Positions 52,141-63,204 of a DNA stretch of 64,000 nucleotides are shown here, piece by piece. A model generated the notes under the pieces. That model did no database searches. It was not told the origin of the DNA and was given only the letters and a program-made list of their open reading frames with translations. The position numbers and the translations under genes were made by a program. Origin of the DNA: Cydia pomonella (lineage: Eukaryota > Arthropoda > Insecta > Lepidoptera > Tortricidae); the NCBI RefSeq assembly GCF_033807575.1, contig NC_084713.1, positions 18,761,389 through 18,825,388 of the forward strand. Direction: 5' to 3'. How positions within the stretch are numbered: the first letter of the stretch is position 1; each line of letters starts with the position of its first letter.

Positions 52141-53159
52141 AGTTTGGAAATTGTTATCTGTATAGGTTTGGGTTTTTTCTTATGAAATATAGATAACATG
52201 TTTTTTTTGTAGGTATCTATAATAGTGCATAAATAAACATTTGATATTAATGCGACTGAGAAAATAGGGCTATACAAGCAATGTTCATGTTGATTATGGT
52301 GACCAATATTCAGAACCGTAAGTTGAATACCAATGTGATAAGTAATAATACGAAGTCTAAGGTATATGAATGATGGTAGTTTTCATGCGACGAAGTCCTA
52401 AAGCGTACGAGTAGATAATATCCCATCAAAAACATAAATGTGAAATGATAGTCAAGTTCAATGTTAATAATATGCGTCGTTGTTGACTTCACCGGAAAAA
52501 GAATTGAGATCTAAAACTTGACTTGGAATGTATTTTAAGTTCAGGAGTTGACTTGTCTAGTTTTTACGTACTGCTTAGGAATACTCGTATTATATTTGTC
52601 TATGTTACTTATCAAAAATTTAGTTTGTTGGTATATAAACTAGCATGGTACCTACCTATCAAAAAAGATACGTAAATCTTCACACTTTAAATATTAAACA
52701 AACTAAAATTATTAAAATGTTTTAAAAACCCTATCTTAAAGGACGCAGCACTAAGCACTGACCTAGTTTTAAATAATTAATTAAGACCTCCATTAGCAAA
52801 GGAGTCAGATAATCTTTATGGTTTCGCAGCACCTTAAATCAGAGCGCGTTAGCTCCGACCAAACAAAACGTCTGAAAGATATATAAAAATTACTGTAGTT
52901 AGGTCGTTTATCGCTTGAGGTGATATTATCGCACTTTGACGGTCTACACCTTAGCGTCTTTTACTCAAAATATCACCTATTCCGCGCGATAAGTATGACT
53001 TATGGCTGAGTATATTCGCTTAATCCGATGGATCGTTTGCTGGCGATATTTTGGCGGTGAAATATTTCGTAATGTATCATCTTTGTAGAATAGCAATATC
53101 TAAGTGTTCTTTTAACTATTCGTTGCGAGCGTTAATGAAAGGGATAATTAACTTGGACG
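52141..53159. other. no recognised feature
   Basis: About 1 kb, AT-rich, nothing supported. Confidence 0.5.
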
Positions 53160-53517
53160 TCAGGACAATTGATAGTAATGCATATGTAGTTGCCATCCGA
53201 ATGTCGCCTTTAGGATCGTGACATTCGTGACTAAAATCGCTACTGGTACATCTTTTCAGTAGTAGAGGCTACTCGAATGGGTGATGTTACTATCAATTTT
53301 CAAGATTGACAGTAATATCAACCATTTCCCGCGACTGCAATGTTATAATAAGTAGTGTAGATAACTCAGTAACGCTGCTCGCGGCGTAACATATTGCAAG
53401 TAAAGATAACATTCTGATGGCAACTGCACTGCTGATACGATATTGCTGCTGCATCAAGCCACCGCTATATTTGTCACTTTCCTGATACAGGCGCTGTACT
53501 GCGCGATTATGACGATC
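53160..53517. repeat. MITE family G fragments
   Basis: GTTGCCATCCGAATGTCGCC (53190) and CAACTGCACTGCTGATACGA with GTCACTTTCCTGATACAG (53420-53495) are family G words. Ends not defined. Confidence 0.4.
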
Positions 53518-53612
53518 AGAGAGATCCCACACTAGCGTCTCCCGAGCGTCGGCGTCTAGTCAACTCTTTGGCTGCTGCTCGACGAAAAGTTGGCGCAACT
53601 GCGCAGCGACTT
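53518..53612. repeat. MITE (CGTCGGCGTCTAGTCAACTC), partial
   Basis: CACACTAGCGTCTCCCGAGC then GTCGGCGTCTAGTCAACTC and TGCTGCTCGACG; the opposite arm is lost. The full version is at 61626-61772. Confidence 0.6.
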
Positions 53613-53644
53613 CATTTTCCACGTTCAAAAGACAAGAGTGTGGG

Positions 53645-53755
53645 GTAGCCCACAATCAGTCAGTAATTTTATCAAGAAAATTGACAGATACACCGGGGGC
53701 AATAACAACGCCGCAATAGTAAGTTGCACTTGACATCCCAACGTTACCTTCAAAA
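53645..53755. repeat. MITE family G, right half
   Basis: TCAAGAAAATTGACAGATAC, CGCCGCAATAGTAAGTTGCA and CATCCCAACGTTACC. Confidence 0.5.
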
Positions 53756-53794
53756 TTGCATCTGTGTGATGACATCGTGTGCTTCTCAATGCAC

Positions 53795-54120
53795 TGTTAA
53801 GACTATATTCCACAACATTCATCTCCAGGTATTTTTTCCTTGGCCTTTTCTTTGACAAACTGATACGACACGTCGTTCACTTTCTCCTTCACTTGATCCA
53901 TGTATGTCGTCCTTCTTGGCTTTCCTCTTCCTATTATTTATTATTATTTGACTTTCGCTTCTATGATGGTCTTGATGTATTCGTCATGTTGTGACAGGTG
54001 TCCCAACATATTTCCTCTTCTACTTTCAATGGTTCTCAATAGGCTCCAGCTCAACAGGTTTTTCCTGAACTCCTGATTTTTAGGACGTCCTCGTTAGTAC
54101 TTTTCCGTCCAGCTTATTTT
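53795..54120 (-). pseudogene. LINE RT C-terminal fragment with shifts
   Basis: Minus strand: SWTEKY, then RTIESRRGNMLGHLSQHDEY and IKTIIEAKVK. After a stop-filled insert come GRGKPRRTTYMDQVKEKV and SYQFVKEKAKEK. This order is a non-LTR RT C-terminus. The copy is frameshifted and carries an AATAATAAATAATA insertion. Confidence 0.65.
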
Positions 54121-54260
54121 TTCCAAACTTAGACTATATTCCACGACATTCCATTCTGCCTAAATAAATTTAACGGTTAAGAATGATCCCAAGCCTAGAA
54201 TCAAACTAGCACCGCTCCGCTTGGCTACGCTACTCATTGAAATGCTTTTCCACGGTCCAC
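54120..54260 (-). mobile_element. possible tRNA-derived SINE
   Basis: The complement reads GTAGCGTAGCCAAGCGGAG (A-box-like) and GTTTGATTCTAGGCTTGGG (weak B box). It ends GAATGTCGTGGAATATAGTC, a word that also ends the neighbouring LINE near 53803-53824. Confidence 0.35.
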
Positions 54261-55439
54261 TAGATCCAATATGGAGATACGCTTCAGTTAGCTGAATTGA
54301 AGAACTGATAGAGAGATAAGACTTTGTTATTGAATCGGCAATGTCAGAATGGGAACTGACAATGTGATGAGTTTTAATAGGTGCCGACCGTCAAAGTAGC
54401 TGTGCTTGTCTCTTCAATTAATTTAATCGATTTTAAACATCTTTATGTTATGTTATTGAGACACCGAAAACTTCTTGCACACATGTGTAATGGGATCATA
54501 AGTACAGATGCGGGTGTGTATGGTATACCTACTTAATTTGTAAAGCTATCCTTACATATTAGATACAGTTAAATATGTACAAGAATTTGGCGTTAATCTA
54601 TTTCTGATACGATTTACTTTGCATTATGATTTTACATCTAGATATAATTATTAAAATAACGACTTAGACAGAATTATAAAATGATGAACAACTTCATAGT
54701 TTAACTGACAAAAACCATACTTTAACATTAAAGGAGTAAAATCATTCATTCATCGCACTTGCTCTATGCTCCCTACTGCATCAAGGCTGCAACTTCTTCG
54801 CCCAGCAACTCCACCAACCTCTAGATGCTTTGCTGAACAGAATAAAAAAAAACCTTGATATTATGACCAACGATAAGCCATATACTCGTAGCTGCGAAAT
54901 CTGCTGATCATTTCCAATCGTAATAATATATTTAACAAAAAATCTTTTAAAACATTATTCAGAAGGATGTAATGGCGCCATAGCCACTGCTCACGCTATC
55001 GAATTACCAAAACCAATACGCGTTTTCTTTTATTCATGTTTTATTACTTCATCGCTACCTGGCTAGGCTTCACCGGTAAGTCAAATAGATCAGTATCCGA
55101 TTTTTAAAACAGTCACGGGTAGGACAAAAAGTGCCGACAAAGTGACTTGTCGTCAACTGGCGGTTGGTGGCGGGCGCGGTTTTTACTAACGTGGAATACG
55201 GGTGAGACGGATGACACACAGGTATGTGACAAAATGTGTACCATGCACTAGCAAAATGAAATATTTACATGATAAGAATATATAGTTTGACGTGTAATTT
55301 AATATATGTATGTGTATTTATATTTATTTTTGTATGTATTTTATTTTGTTTTTATTTTTGGGTATATTGTTTTGTTTTTTGTATATTCTTCTATCTCTGC
55401 ATTTGAAACACTTACTGATATGACATAAATTTATTGAAT
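54261..55439. other. no recognised feature
   Basis: About 1.2 kb. A GC-richer patch at 55130-55215 has no recognised match. Confidence 0.45.
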
Positions 55440-55570
55440 TCCGCTTAGGTTATCTGGAAGAAATCGCTTTTTAGCGATAATACCGCCTGTTGTTTTACCT
55501 CTTCTTGAGTTGCTGTATTCATTATATTGTTTTCTGTATTGTGGTGTGCAATTAAGAGTATTTATAATTA
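55440..55570 (+). repeat. LINE 3' end (TAGCGATAATACCGCCTG)
   Basis: GGAAGAAATCGCTTTTTAGC then GATAATACCGCCTGTTG and GTGGTGTGCAATTAAGAGTA, the 3' UTR of a LINE with a degenerate poly(A) signal. Relative at 17062. Confidence 0.6.
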
Positions 55571-56324
55571 AAAAATAATGTATGGATTAGCATTGTTATT
55601 TTATTTTTATTATTATTTTGTAATGCCTTGTCAAATTAAAATTAAATTAAAGTTGATCGTCAAATTAAATTAAAGTAGGTACCTTGGTTTAATGATCATT
55701 ACGAGATACCTAGATATAAGTATCTATATTGTTATTTTCCCCATAATTTGTTATTATTTCATTATCTATTTGACGTTGTGAAGAATTTATTAAGTGTTGA
55801 TATTTGATGATGACTTGTATGTACCTATATTTCTAGACAATTTATAATTATATATAATCAATTTTCTTTGACGATCATAATATAAATTCATATAGATTAG
55901 TTCAATATAATTTATATTGTAATTTCATATTAATAAGAAATAAATATATATAAATCTAAATATATCTAAATCTAAATATATTGTATTTATTGACGAAAGC
56001 TGGTGCAAATTTTAGTACAAATCTCGCGCCCGCTTTTATGAATTTGGTTTTGTTTGTGTAAACCATAACCGTGCAAAAAAATTCTAACTTTACAATTTTA
56101 CTTGATTTGTTGTTGATATAACTTAATGATTCACGCGAGATGCTTTGTCGTGTCAGGGTTATATTTACAAATCAAGTTGAGATATTAAAAACTGAATACT
56201 GAACTGGTCGGGGTCGCAAAGACTGTCTATAAGACTGAAGTCGTAAACCTTCTCGTTCACACTTGCATGGTCGTAGCAAGGGTGAAAGCGATAGTCAGTC
56301 TGGTTTGTGGAAAGGACAGTCAGA
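55571..56324. other. AT-rich, no recognised feature
   Basis: Contains degenerate AAATTAAA and ATATAAAT runs (55630-55670, 55920-55990). No gene. Confidence 0.5.
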
Positions 56325-56580
56325 CCAATTCGAACGTACAACAGACATGTCATGTCATTTTAGTTATCGTGCACCTCGCTTGCACTAGCATATACGAATA
56401 ATGTGCAAAATGTACGATAGCTGAATGACATTATTTAGATGTCATTCTCATATCAGTGTACAATCAGCTGCAGATAAAAGTTATCCCCCTCCCCCCACCC
56501 CCGCGTAGAATTTTGTATGCAAAGGTGCTAAGCTAATAGTATTGCTGACTGTACGGTCGAATTGGCCTGAGTGACTTACA
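56325..56580. repeat. palindromic MITE (TTCGAACGTACA) with extra right end
   Basis: ACCAATTCGAACGTACAACA at the left, TAGCTGAATGACATTATTTA and ATATCAGTGTACAATCAG at the right. A C-rich run (CCCCCTCCCCCCACCCCCGC, 56486-56505) and a second end GTACGGTCGAATTGGCC follow. Confidence 0.55.
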
Positions 56581-56891
56581 TGCCATGTTTGCTAATCACA
56601 TCGTCCGTGTGTCGCGCCTAGACTAATGCACCTGCTTAAAACCCCAATAGATTCCCCACTATTCGTACCCCGCTAATTTCATCTCCTTTCACATGTAAAT
56701 GCCGGAAGCTGTTTAGTAGTTTTCCGATATACGTATTTAATCTCGTTACATCGGAAATTACTTAATGTATGATGAATCAATTACTTTAAAGGGAGGCAAG
56801 AAACTTGACTTCTTAGACTCTTATTATGGTTTAAATTTTTAAAATAAATGTTTATTTATTAAAATTAAAGCTTTATGGTTTTACTGTTCAG
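56581..56891. other. no recognised feature
   Basis: AT-rich; ends in the pyrimidine-rich stretch before the candidate exon. Confidence 0.45.
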
Positions 56892-57016
56892 GCGTTCAGA
56901 CTAAACATCTAGCGACCTTCACCAAGGAGGAAATTTGGACGAAGAGTGTCAAGTTCCGGCGGTTCCGCGGCCGGTTCCCTGACACTGCGGGGTTGCGAAC
57001 TGCATCGCAGTCATAA
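56892..57016 (+). CDS. candidate terminal coding exon, unrecognised
   Basis: TTTTACTGTTCAG (56879-56891) is a good acceptor. With two leading bases, a 40-codon basic frame (e.g. FTKEEIWTKSVKFRRFRGRF) runs to TAA at 57014-57016. The patch is GC-rich inside AT-rich DNA and without repeat words. Its phase fits the donor at 25806. A second CAG at 56897-56899 is an alternative start. No family recognised. Confidence 0.3.
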
Positions 57017-57149
57017 TGGTGTGTTTTTAATTTTAAGATATATTTTATACCAATAGTAGCCTGAAATTAAAGACTTTCATTTAATTTAATTTCGCCATTC
57101 AGATAAATTGTCACGCCTAAATGAAGATATTTGAGTTAATTTTGCGCCA

Positions 57150-57272
57150 TTTAGGGTCGGCAACGCGCATGTAGCTCCTCTGGAGTTGCAAGCGTACATA
57201 GGCTACGGAGACTGCTTACCATCAGGCGGGCTGTATGCTTGTTTGCCACAGACGTAGTATAAAAAAAATTCA
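57150..57272 (+). repeat. retroposon R1, 3' part
   Basis: GGGTCGGCAACGCGCATGTA through CAGGCGGGCTGTATGCTTGT and GACGTAGTATAAAAAAAA. Confidence 0.75.
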
Positions 57273-58819
57273 AGAAATTCGTTAACAGAAATGACCTATA
57301 ACAGTAATTTCTCTAGCACCATCGTAAAATAAAAGTAGGTAAATAATTATTAATTAAATAAACAAATTATTTCACTGACACAAACGTGATAACTTCTCTA
57401 ATAATAATTAGTTGTTTAAACGCGTTTCATAGTTAATATATTTAATACTGTACCTGTACGTTAAATAAATATCAACTATGTTTGTTTTGCTACTGCTAGC
57501 GCCATCTGTTGTCGAGTAGAAAGATAGACACGAGTTATTCATGACGCTTCGGGACTCCCCGCCACATAATATAAATATAAAACCAGTGTTAATCTGATCT
57601 CCGATAAAGCTCTGTAGTTAAGAAGGTATGGATCATGTTATAATGGGAATTGTCTAAACCAAACAATTATGAAACAATGTTACTTATAATAATAATATTT
57701 TTTTTATTTCGAAGCAAGTACCTCCATAGGTGTTAGTGTACAAATTCGAAATTAGAATAATTAAAACTATGTTAGTACTTAGACTAAGATAGATTAAAAT
57801 TAAAACTTACTTAACATTAAAAAACTAAAAACTTATAATCTTCGTTTAGCTTTATTTTAGTTTAGACGCTGTACGCTTGTTATATTACTATGAGATACTA
57901 GGATCCTAAGTTATAATTATACTCTGCGAGTAAAATACTACAATAAGTAGTAAGTAATGTTGTATTGAGTTGTAAAGAAGCCTACTTGCATGAAACAAAA
58001 TTGAATTTGTATTTTGAATATTTGGTTCTCACACTCTGAAACCAAAAACACGAGAAATGTCGTTATAGTATAACATTGTCATTTCTCCCACTTCATTTAA
58101 CTTCGTTTTTTCTTATATTGGTTTACGAGTTTTGTATAGATTCTAGAGTGTAAGTAGTTATAAACATTTAAACTCATAAACGATGAGTGAACTGCATAAA
58201 AATTGCTTAATTAAAGTCATGTAATTAATCAAAAGTTGCGACAGTTAAATCATTTCTATTTAAGTTAAATGCATGAAAGTGTGTAATCGTATGCTATACA
58301 CTTATATGTGTATGAATCAAGTTCAATGAATACAATACAAATTAAATACAAAAGCTTCTTATCTACGCTAATTATGTTATTTTTTTTGCAATTCATCCTT
58401 ATACCTAACTAATGTTGTATGAAGAATTATAAAAATCCGTATTTACATAGTTATTTACATACATAGTACATACATAGTAATAGTTACTACTATGTATATA
58501 AAGCATTAACATAATGAATGAACAAGCCACAAGGCTCAACTGTGATTAATAAGTAGTAAACTAGTTCGCGGAAAAACCGAATGCCGTATCAGTTTTGTGA
58601 AGCCGTGGGCGAAATTATTCCGTGAACCTGGTGTTATCAGACTTTCCGCGAAAAGTACTTACTGGCCTTTCATTAATTATGACCAAATTTTTAGCAGACG
58701 TAGTGACGTAATACGTGTAATTAATGTGTGTATTAAAAAGGTTAAAATATGGACTTTGAAAGAAATAGTTAAGGGAAAAGAAATAAACACGTACAGTACA
58801 TATAAAAATATAGCGTAGC
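57273..58819. other. no recognised feature
   Basis: About 1.5 kb, AT-rich. A TACATACATAGTA microsatellite-like patch lies near 58455-58500. No gene. Confidence 0.5.
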
Positions 58820-58948
58820 CTAAAGGTATCATTAAGATCCAGACTACACTCGCATTACCGCTGCAGTAAGGCAACGCGACATTACTGCTGACTGCATTAC
58901 TGTGTAATTGCTAGTAATGTAGTTTCAATCTGAACGGTACCTTAAACT
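58820..58948. repeat. MITE, family G
   Basis: CTAAAGGTATCATTAAGATC at the left faces ATCTGAACGGTACCTTAAA at the right, with GACATTACTGCTGACTGCAT inside. Confidence 0.7.
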
Positions 58949-59098
58949 CCTTAAAGCTGTATTTAGGTAAAGTGCTGCTACAAGTTGCAAAGACATCCCT
59001 GTTCCTTTAACAATAATTAATTAACTATATTAATTAACCTTATTACATTACTTTTTAAAGAAATATACTACTACAATTCACTCAGTAATTAAAGTAGG

Positions 59099-59323
59099 TA
59101 CAGTCAGCATCAAAAGTAGCGGATCAAATAACGCTTCATAAGTATCTACCATTCTATAACAGCTTATTAAAAACCGATTTCTTTAATATAGAACGACTGA
59201 GACTGTAAAATATATACTTTGGAACGTGAATTTTAGAAAAGTATCTATATTTGGAAAAGTTATCTGAGATGTCAGATACTTTTGGCGCGTTGTTTCATCC
59301 GCTACTATTGATGCTGACTGTAC
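59099..59323. repeat. MITE with GTACAGTCAGCATC ends
   Basis: GTACAGTCAGCATCAAAAGT plus AGCGGAT at the left, and the complement at the right. The AT-rich core is not palindromic. Same outermost ends as 3323-3451. Confidence 0.8.
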
Positions 59324-59672
59324 ACATATTATATTCAAAAACATTAATCTATTATCTTACGCGGTATTTGGATAAAATTAGTAAACATAAAGTACAAAAA
59401 GTAGACAGAAAGCATTTCAACAAAAAATATAGTACCACCTCTGTCTACTAGATGGCGTTAGGTATTAGAAACGCTTCTAATACAAATACAAAAATATTTC
59501 GGCACGTTTCGCCGATTTTTTTCCAAGATAAAATTTCAAGGATAATAATATCTTAACAAATAAACTAGGTCGTATAATTTAGTCTCTCAGCTTTCATCAT
59601 TAAGAGACAAACAACTCAGCAATATTAATTATAATGTTCATCTTTGCACGCTTTTGTCAGAGTAACAGATCC
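59324..59672. other. no recognised feature
   Basis: A small hairpin AGTAGACAGA / TCTGTCTACT near 59400-59450; otherwise nothing. Confidence 0.45.
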
Positions 59673-60053
59673 TCACTTATTACGGAGACTTTTGTCAACA
59701 ACACCACTCGAATTACAGAACAACGGATGGCTAAAGACTCTCGTTATCTTTCTTAATCTAAAAGCATTCTGACGACACTTCGTTATTTCGAATAAGATCA
59801 AACGGTATTCAGAAACCGCTGTGTGTCTCGGAATACGGCTCCACGGGTGACACTGTGTTCTGGGGAGTAATAAAAGGAACACAGAATAGCAAGTCAGTGT
59901 TTTTACAATCTTTTCACTCCGTACATTTTGTATATGTGCATCGAATATTGTAACAGTAACTTGAACAACTTCTCGTTGTCTGATTGAAATTATTGAATCG
60001 AATTTTGGCGTACTTCTATAATTCCGACGACAATAAAATATTACGCTAAACAT
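59673..60053 (-). other. long open frame of unknown status
   Basis: 126 codons open on the minus strand, starting MFSVIFYCRRNYRSTPK. Cys/Arg-rich, with no repeat words, no recognised domain and no convincing splice sites. Could be an exon, a decayed element or chance. Confidence 0.2.
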
Positions 60054-60308
60054 GTAATCTCATCATACAGCCAAAACTGTCAAAGGAACTACGCAATGGA
60101 AAATACTCAAACATATTGAGTATAGACTCAGTAGAAAGGTCTTAACAGCCATGTCAAGTGTGTATCAAAACGTATTATCCAGTTCGAAACAAGTCATTAT
60201 AATAATCATAAAACAGCAACTTGTTTGGAACGACCTTATCCTAAGAAAGTTACTTACTTGGGTATCAGTCACTGCAGTCTTTGTTTGTCATAGTTAAATG
60301 GCTAAAAA

Positions 60309-60503
60309 TCAGGTGTTGCGGGGAGGTTGATTGCAACATCTGCGATTACTGAAGAGTCCAATACCAGAGCGGCATCTTCTGCCACAGCAATCACAAACAT
60401 GACGAGAGTCCAAGGGAGGAGATCTAACAGCGCGTAGCCTTTTATGCCTAAGGTTCTCTAACCAGTCCTTGTCATGTTTGTCTACACCCGCATTAGGATC
60501 TCG
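60309..60503 (-). pseudogene. LINE C-terminus with cysteine finger
   Basis: A 64-codon frame ending in TGA. It encodes DWLENLRHKRLRAV and then a finger CDCCGRRCRSGIGLFSNRRC. The RSxIGLxSHxRxC pattern is the C-terminal finger of a LINE group; the usual His has become Asn here. Confidence 0.6.
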
Positions 60504-60786
60504 ACGTCACTCTGGTCTCATTTCAGCCTCACGCCCACGTTAAATACAAAAAAGTTCATACTCTCATATCTAATGAAATACAGTAGATAAGTACCATTGC
60601 AACTGACTTGCCTTTAGAAACTTACCGTACACTATCAAAGAAAAGGCAGGCCAAATTAGCTTCGGCTTACCCAACTACTTAGGCTCCTCTGATAAGTACT
60701 TCCATAAATCATTAAACACTATAAATTATGCAATTTCAATTTAGGTCTTACCACAGACAAGATAATCAAGTGCTTCGCAGAAAAAA
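60504..60786. other. no recognised feature
   Basis: Possible further LINE remains on the minus strand, too decayed to assign. Confidence 0.35.
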
Positions 60787-60982
60787 AATCTCTCAATCAT
60801 AATTCCCGTGTCACCCAATTCACAAGTGGAAAGCGCGAAGCGGAGCTGATAAGTCGACGCGAACAATGAGTAGATAGATATTTCAATGAAAGCCGGAGCT
60901 ACTAAGCTTGTTATTATAAACTGAATCTTTTCAAAACGTTTGGGTTATTGTTTATTGTGGAAAATTTGTACACGTTCTTATA
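60787..60982 (+). repeat. direct duplication, copy 1
   Basis: ATTCCCGTGTCACCCAATTC, GACGCGAACAATGAGTAG, TTATTATAAACTGAATCTTT and TGGGTTATTGTTTATTGTGG recur in the same order at 61177-61357. Confidence 0.75.
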
Positions 60983-61091
60983 AGTTTTAAAGTAGGTACC
61001 GTCATGTACCGTTCAAATTTAAACTACAAAAGCATGACTGCTGACAAAAAGGTCATTTTATCCAGACATTTTGTAGGTATATAGTTTCACG

Positions 61092-61176
61092 TTTCCTGAA
61101 GTAATGCAGTAGTCAGCATTACTGCAGCAGTATTGCAGTGCAACAGCGACATTATTGCCGACTGCATTGCTTCCGC
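61092..61176. repeat. MITE family G fragment
   Basis: GTAATGCAGTAGTCAGCATT and ACTGCAGCAGTATTGCAGTG; it abuts copy 2 of the duplication. Confidence 0.55.
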
Positions 61177-61357
61177 AAATCTCTTATTCCCGTGTCACAC
61201 AATTCGCAGCTGGAAAACACCATGTTGAATATGTTGACGCGAACAATGGATAGATATTTCAATGGAAGCCGAAGCTACAACGCTCGTTATTATAAACGGA
61301 ATCTTTCCGAAACGTCTGGGTTACTGTTTATTGTGAAACTTTGTAGACTTTCTTATT
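61177..61357 (+). repeat. direct duplication, copy 2
   Basis: Aligns with 60787-60982 at an offset of 384 bp, with roughly three-quarters identity. Confidence 0.75.
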
Positions 61358-61625
61358 TTACGAGGTAATTACAAGGAGCTTTTAATAAATTTCAGTATTT
61401 TATGACCTAGTTATGAATTAATGAAGCTGCTATGTAGGTATAATAATTATAATGAATTACCTATGAATTTGTAAACGGAAGTCAACCTCACCTATTTCGC
61501 GGAAACTACGTAAAAAATATGTAAAACCGGCAAAAAATAGATGCGATTTCTTTTTTGGTACTATTGTTTACCTACCATCTGTGGCAACCATCAGCAAACA
61601 GGTTGAATTTGAAATACATTTTAGA
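61358..61625. other. no recognised feature
   Basis: Nothing supported. Confidence 0.45.
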
Positions 61626-61772
61626 GAGACCCCACACTAGCGTCTTGTGAGCGTCGGCGTCTAGTCAGCGCTATGGAAATTTACGTCGCTGCTCAGCTGC
61701 GCCAACGTTGCGTCGAGCAGCAGCCATAGAGTTGACTAGACGCCGACTCTCGGGAGACGCTCGAGTGGCCCT
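61626..61772. repeat. palindromic MITE (GTCGGCGTCTAGTCA), complete
   Basis: GAGCGTCGGCGTCTAGTCAG at the left faces GTTGACTAGACGCCGACTCT at the right, with CGCTGCTCAGCTGCGCCAAC and GTCGAGCAGCAGCC inside. Confidence 0.75.
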
Positions 61773-61782
61773 TAATGTACGC

Positions 61783-61925
61783 CCTGGGGGCTTAGCCAAA
61801 ATGACAATCGCACGTCGAAATACACCAAACGAAAAGAAAAAATGTGAGGATGACAGATGCTACGAAGTCACGTGACCATTTCCATACATTTAAGTTTCGA
61901 TTGGAGTTGCCAAGATGACAGCTGT
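61783..61925. repeat. MITE (AGCCAAAATGACAATCGC ends)
   Basis: TTAGCCAAAATGACAATCGC at the left faces GAGTTGCCAAGATGACAG at the right. CACCAAACGAAAAG and CATTTCCATACATT are shared with 20660 and 49510. Confidence 0.55.
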
Positions 61926-62074
61926 GGATAGAAATCCACGACAGTCATGGATAGAATTGCTCTAATTTTACGTCCTTTACCTATATATATAAAAAAGTAA
62001 AAAACATTAATATGTCCACGACGTGTTGGTTAGGCGGTTTCGGTAAAAACCAAAGTTAGGGAAAAGTGACGCGC

Positions 62075-62396
62075 GTATGCTCTACACGATGGTCCAGCCC
62101 TGAACCAACGAGATGGCCATGCGATGGTTATGGCCTTATGGCTCCTCTACACGATGGCCCAGCGCTGGACCAGCGAGATGGCCATGCGATGGTTATGGCT
62201 CCTCAACACGATGGCCCAGCGCTCGACCAGCGAGATGGCCATGCAATGGTTGAGAGCACGCGTTATGCAATGGGCCACGTGTAGATGCCGTCGCCGTCCC
62301 ACCGCGCTATTAGCCATCCGACACCACTACCCTCTATACACGCTAGCCCATTTTAGTGGGCCCGTATGATGGCCCATCGTGTAGATGAGCCATTAG
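62075..62396. repeat. MITE family B with internal tandem repeats
   Basis: Starts CTCTACACGATGGTCCAGC and ends GGCCCATCGTGTAGATGAGC. Three units repeat at its left end (starts 62081, 62146, 62203; periods 65 and 57 bp), each with GAGATGGCCATGCGATGGTT or a close variant. Confidence 0.8.
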
Positions 62397-63204
62397 CTCG
62401 TACCGCCGCAAAGACAATATAAGCGCGTAAAAATATTTACGCTAGTCTGACACCGCCCTAAAATGCTTAAATGAAAATTTTGACGAAAATCATTACAAAA
62501 AAGTTATGAGATACTTAACTGACTTTTACTCCATTGTCGAAAGCAGGATTATCAATACTTTTCTAATCAAAGAAAGCGCGGTTGCAGAGAGGAAGTGAGA
62601 TCGCTTTATTGTGAACGAGCTGGGGTCCGGAGGTCCGGGTTTACAGGCAGATTTTAGGGGTCGTTTATTTTATTGATTTAGAAGAAAATACTGGATGGGT
62701 TATAAAGGGAAGGTAATGTTTTTTTCATTTCTTATGCTCTGAAAGTGGGTCATTGTTGTCCTAAGGAGTGTGTAGAAAGTAATACGTTTCTATATTCTAA
62801 GTGCGTTTTTTTGTCATTTTTTACGAGAGGCAATTGGACAATTACTATTCTGATATTTAACACCCCAACACCCTTCTATAAATAATAATACTTTTACCTA
62901 AAGCGTTAATTGAAAGTACCCTTAAGAAGTACTATGTAAGTTAATACTTTGTTGTTTTTTTAATACACATGTATTTTAATTTCCTCGTATACGAAATGAG
63001 AGTAGTGTTTAACTCGGATAGGCGGCATTTCAGTCTCGGAATATTGGCGCTCTCACTGCGTTATACCGCCCAAACTGCCTCGACAGGTATCAGTGCCTTT
63101 CATCCCTTGGTTATCAATCAATCACGGATAGTGAGTCACTACCCACTAGGCCAATACCTATACCGTATCAAAGATATATATATATATATATTAAAAAATA
63201 AAAA
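62397..63204. other. no recognised feature
   Basis: A GC-richer patch lies at 62575-62665 (GGTCCGGAGGTCCGGGTTT). A TA-rich run precedes the SINE (63176-63220). Confidence 0.45.

Noticed and set aside
56486..56505. C-rich run as G-quadruplex or regulatory element
   Set aside because: A single short homopyrimidine run at a MITE border; no further support.
62066..62369. two overlapping frames with repeated peptide units
   Set aside because: The apparent protein repeats only reflect the 57-65 bp DNA repeats within a MITE.
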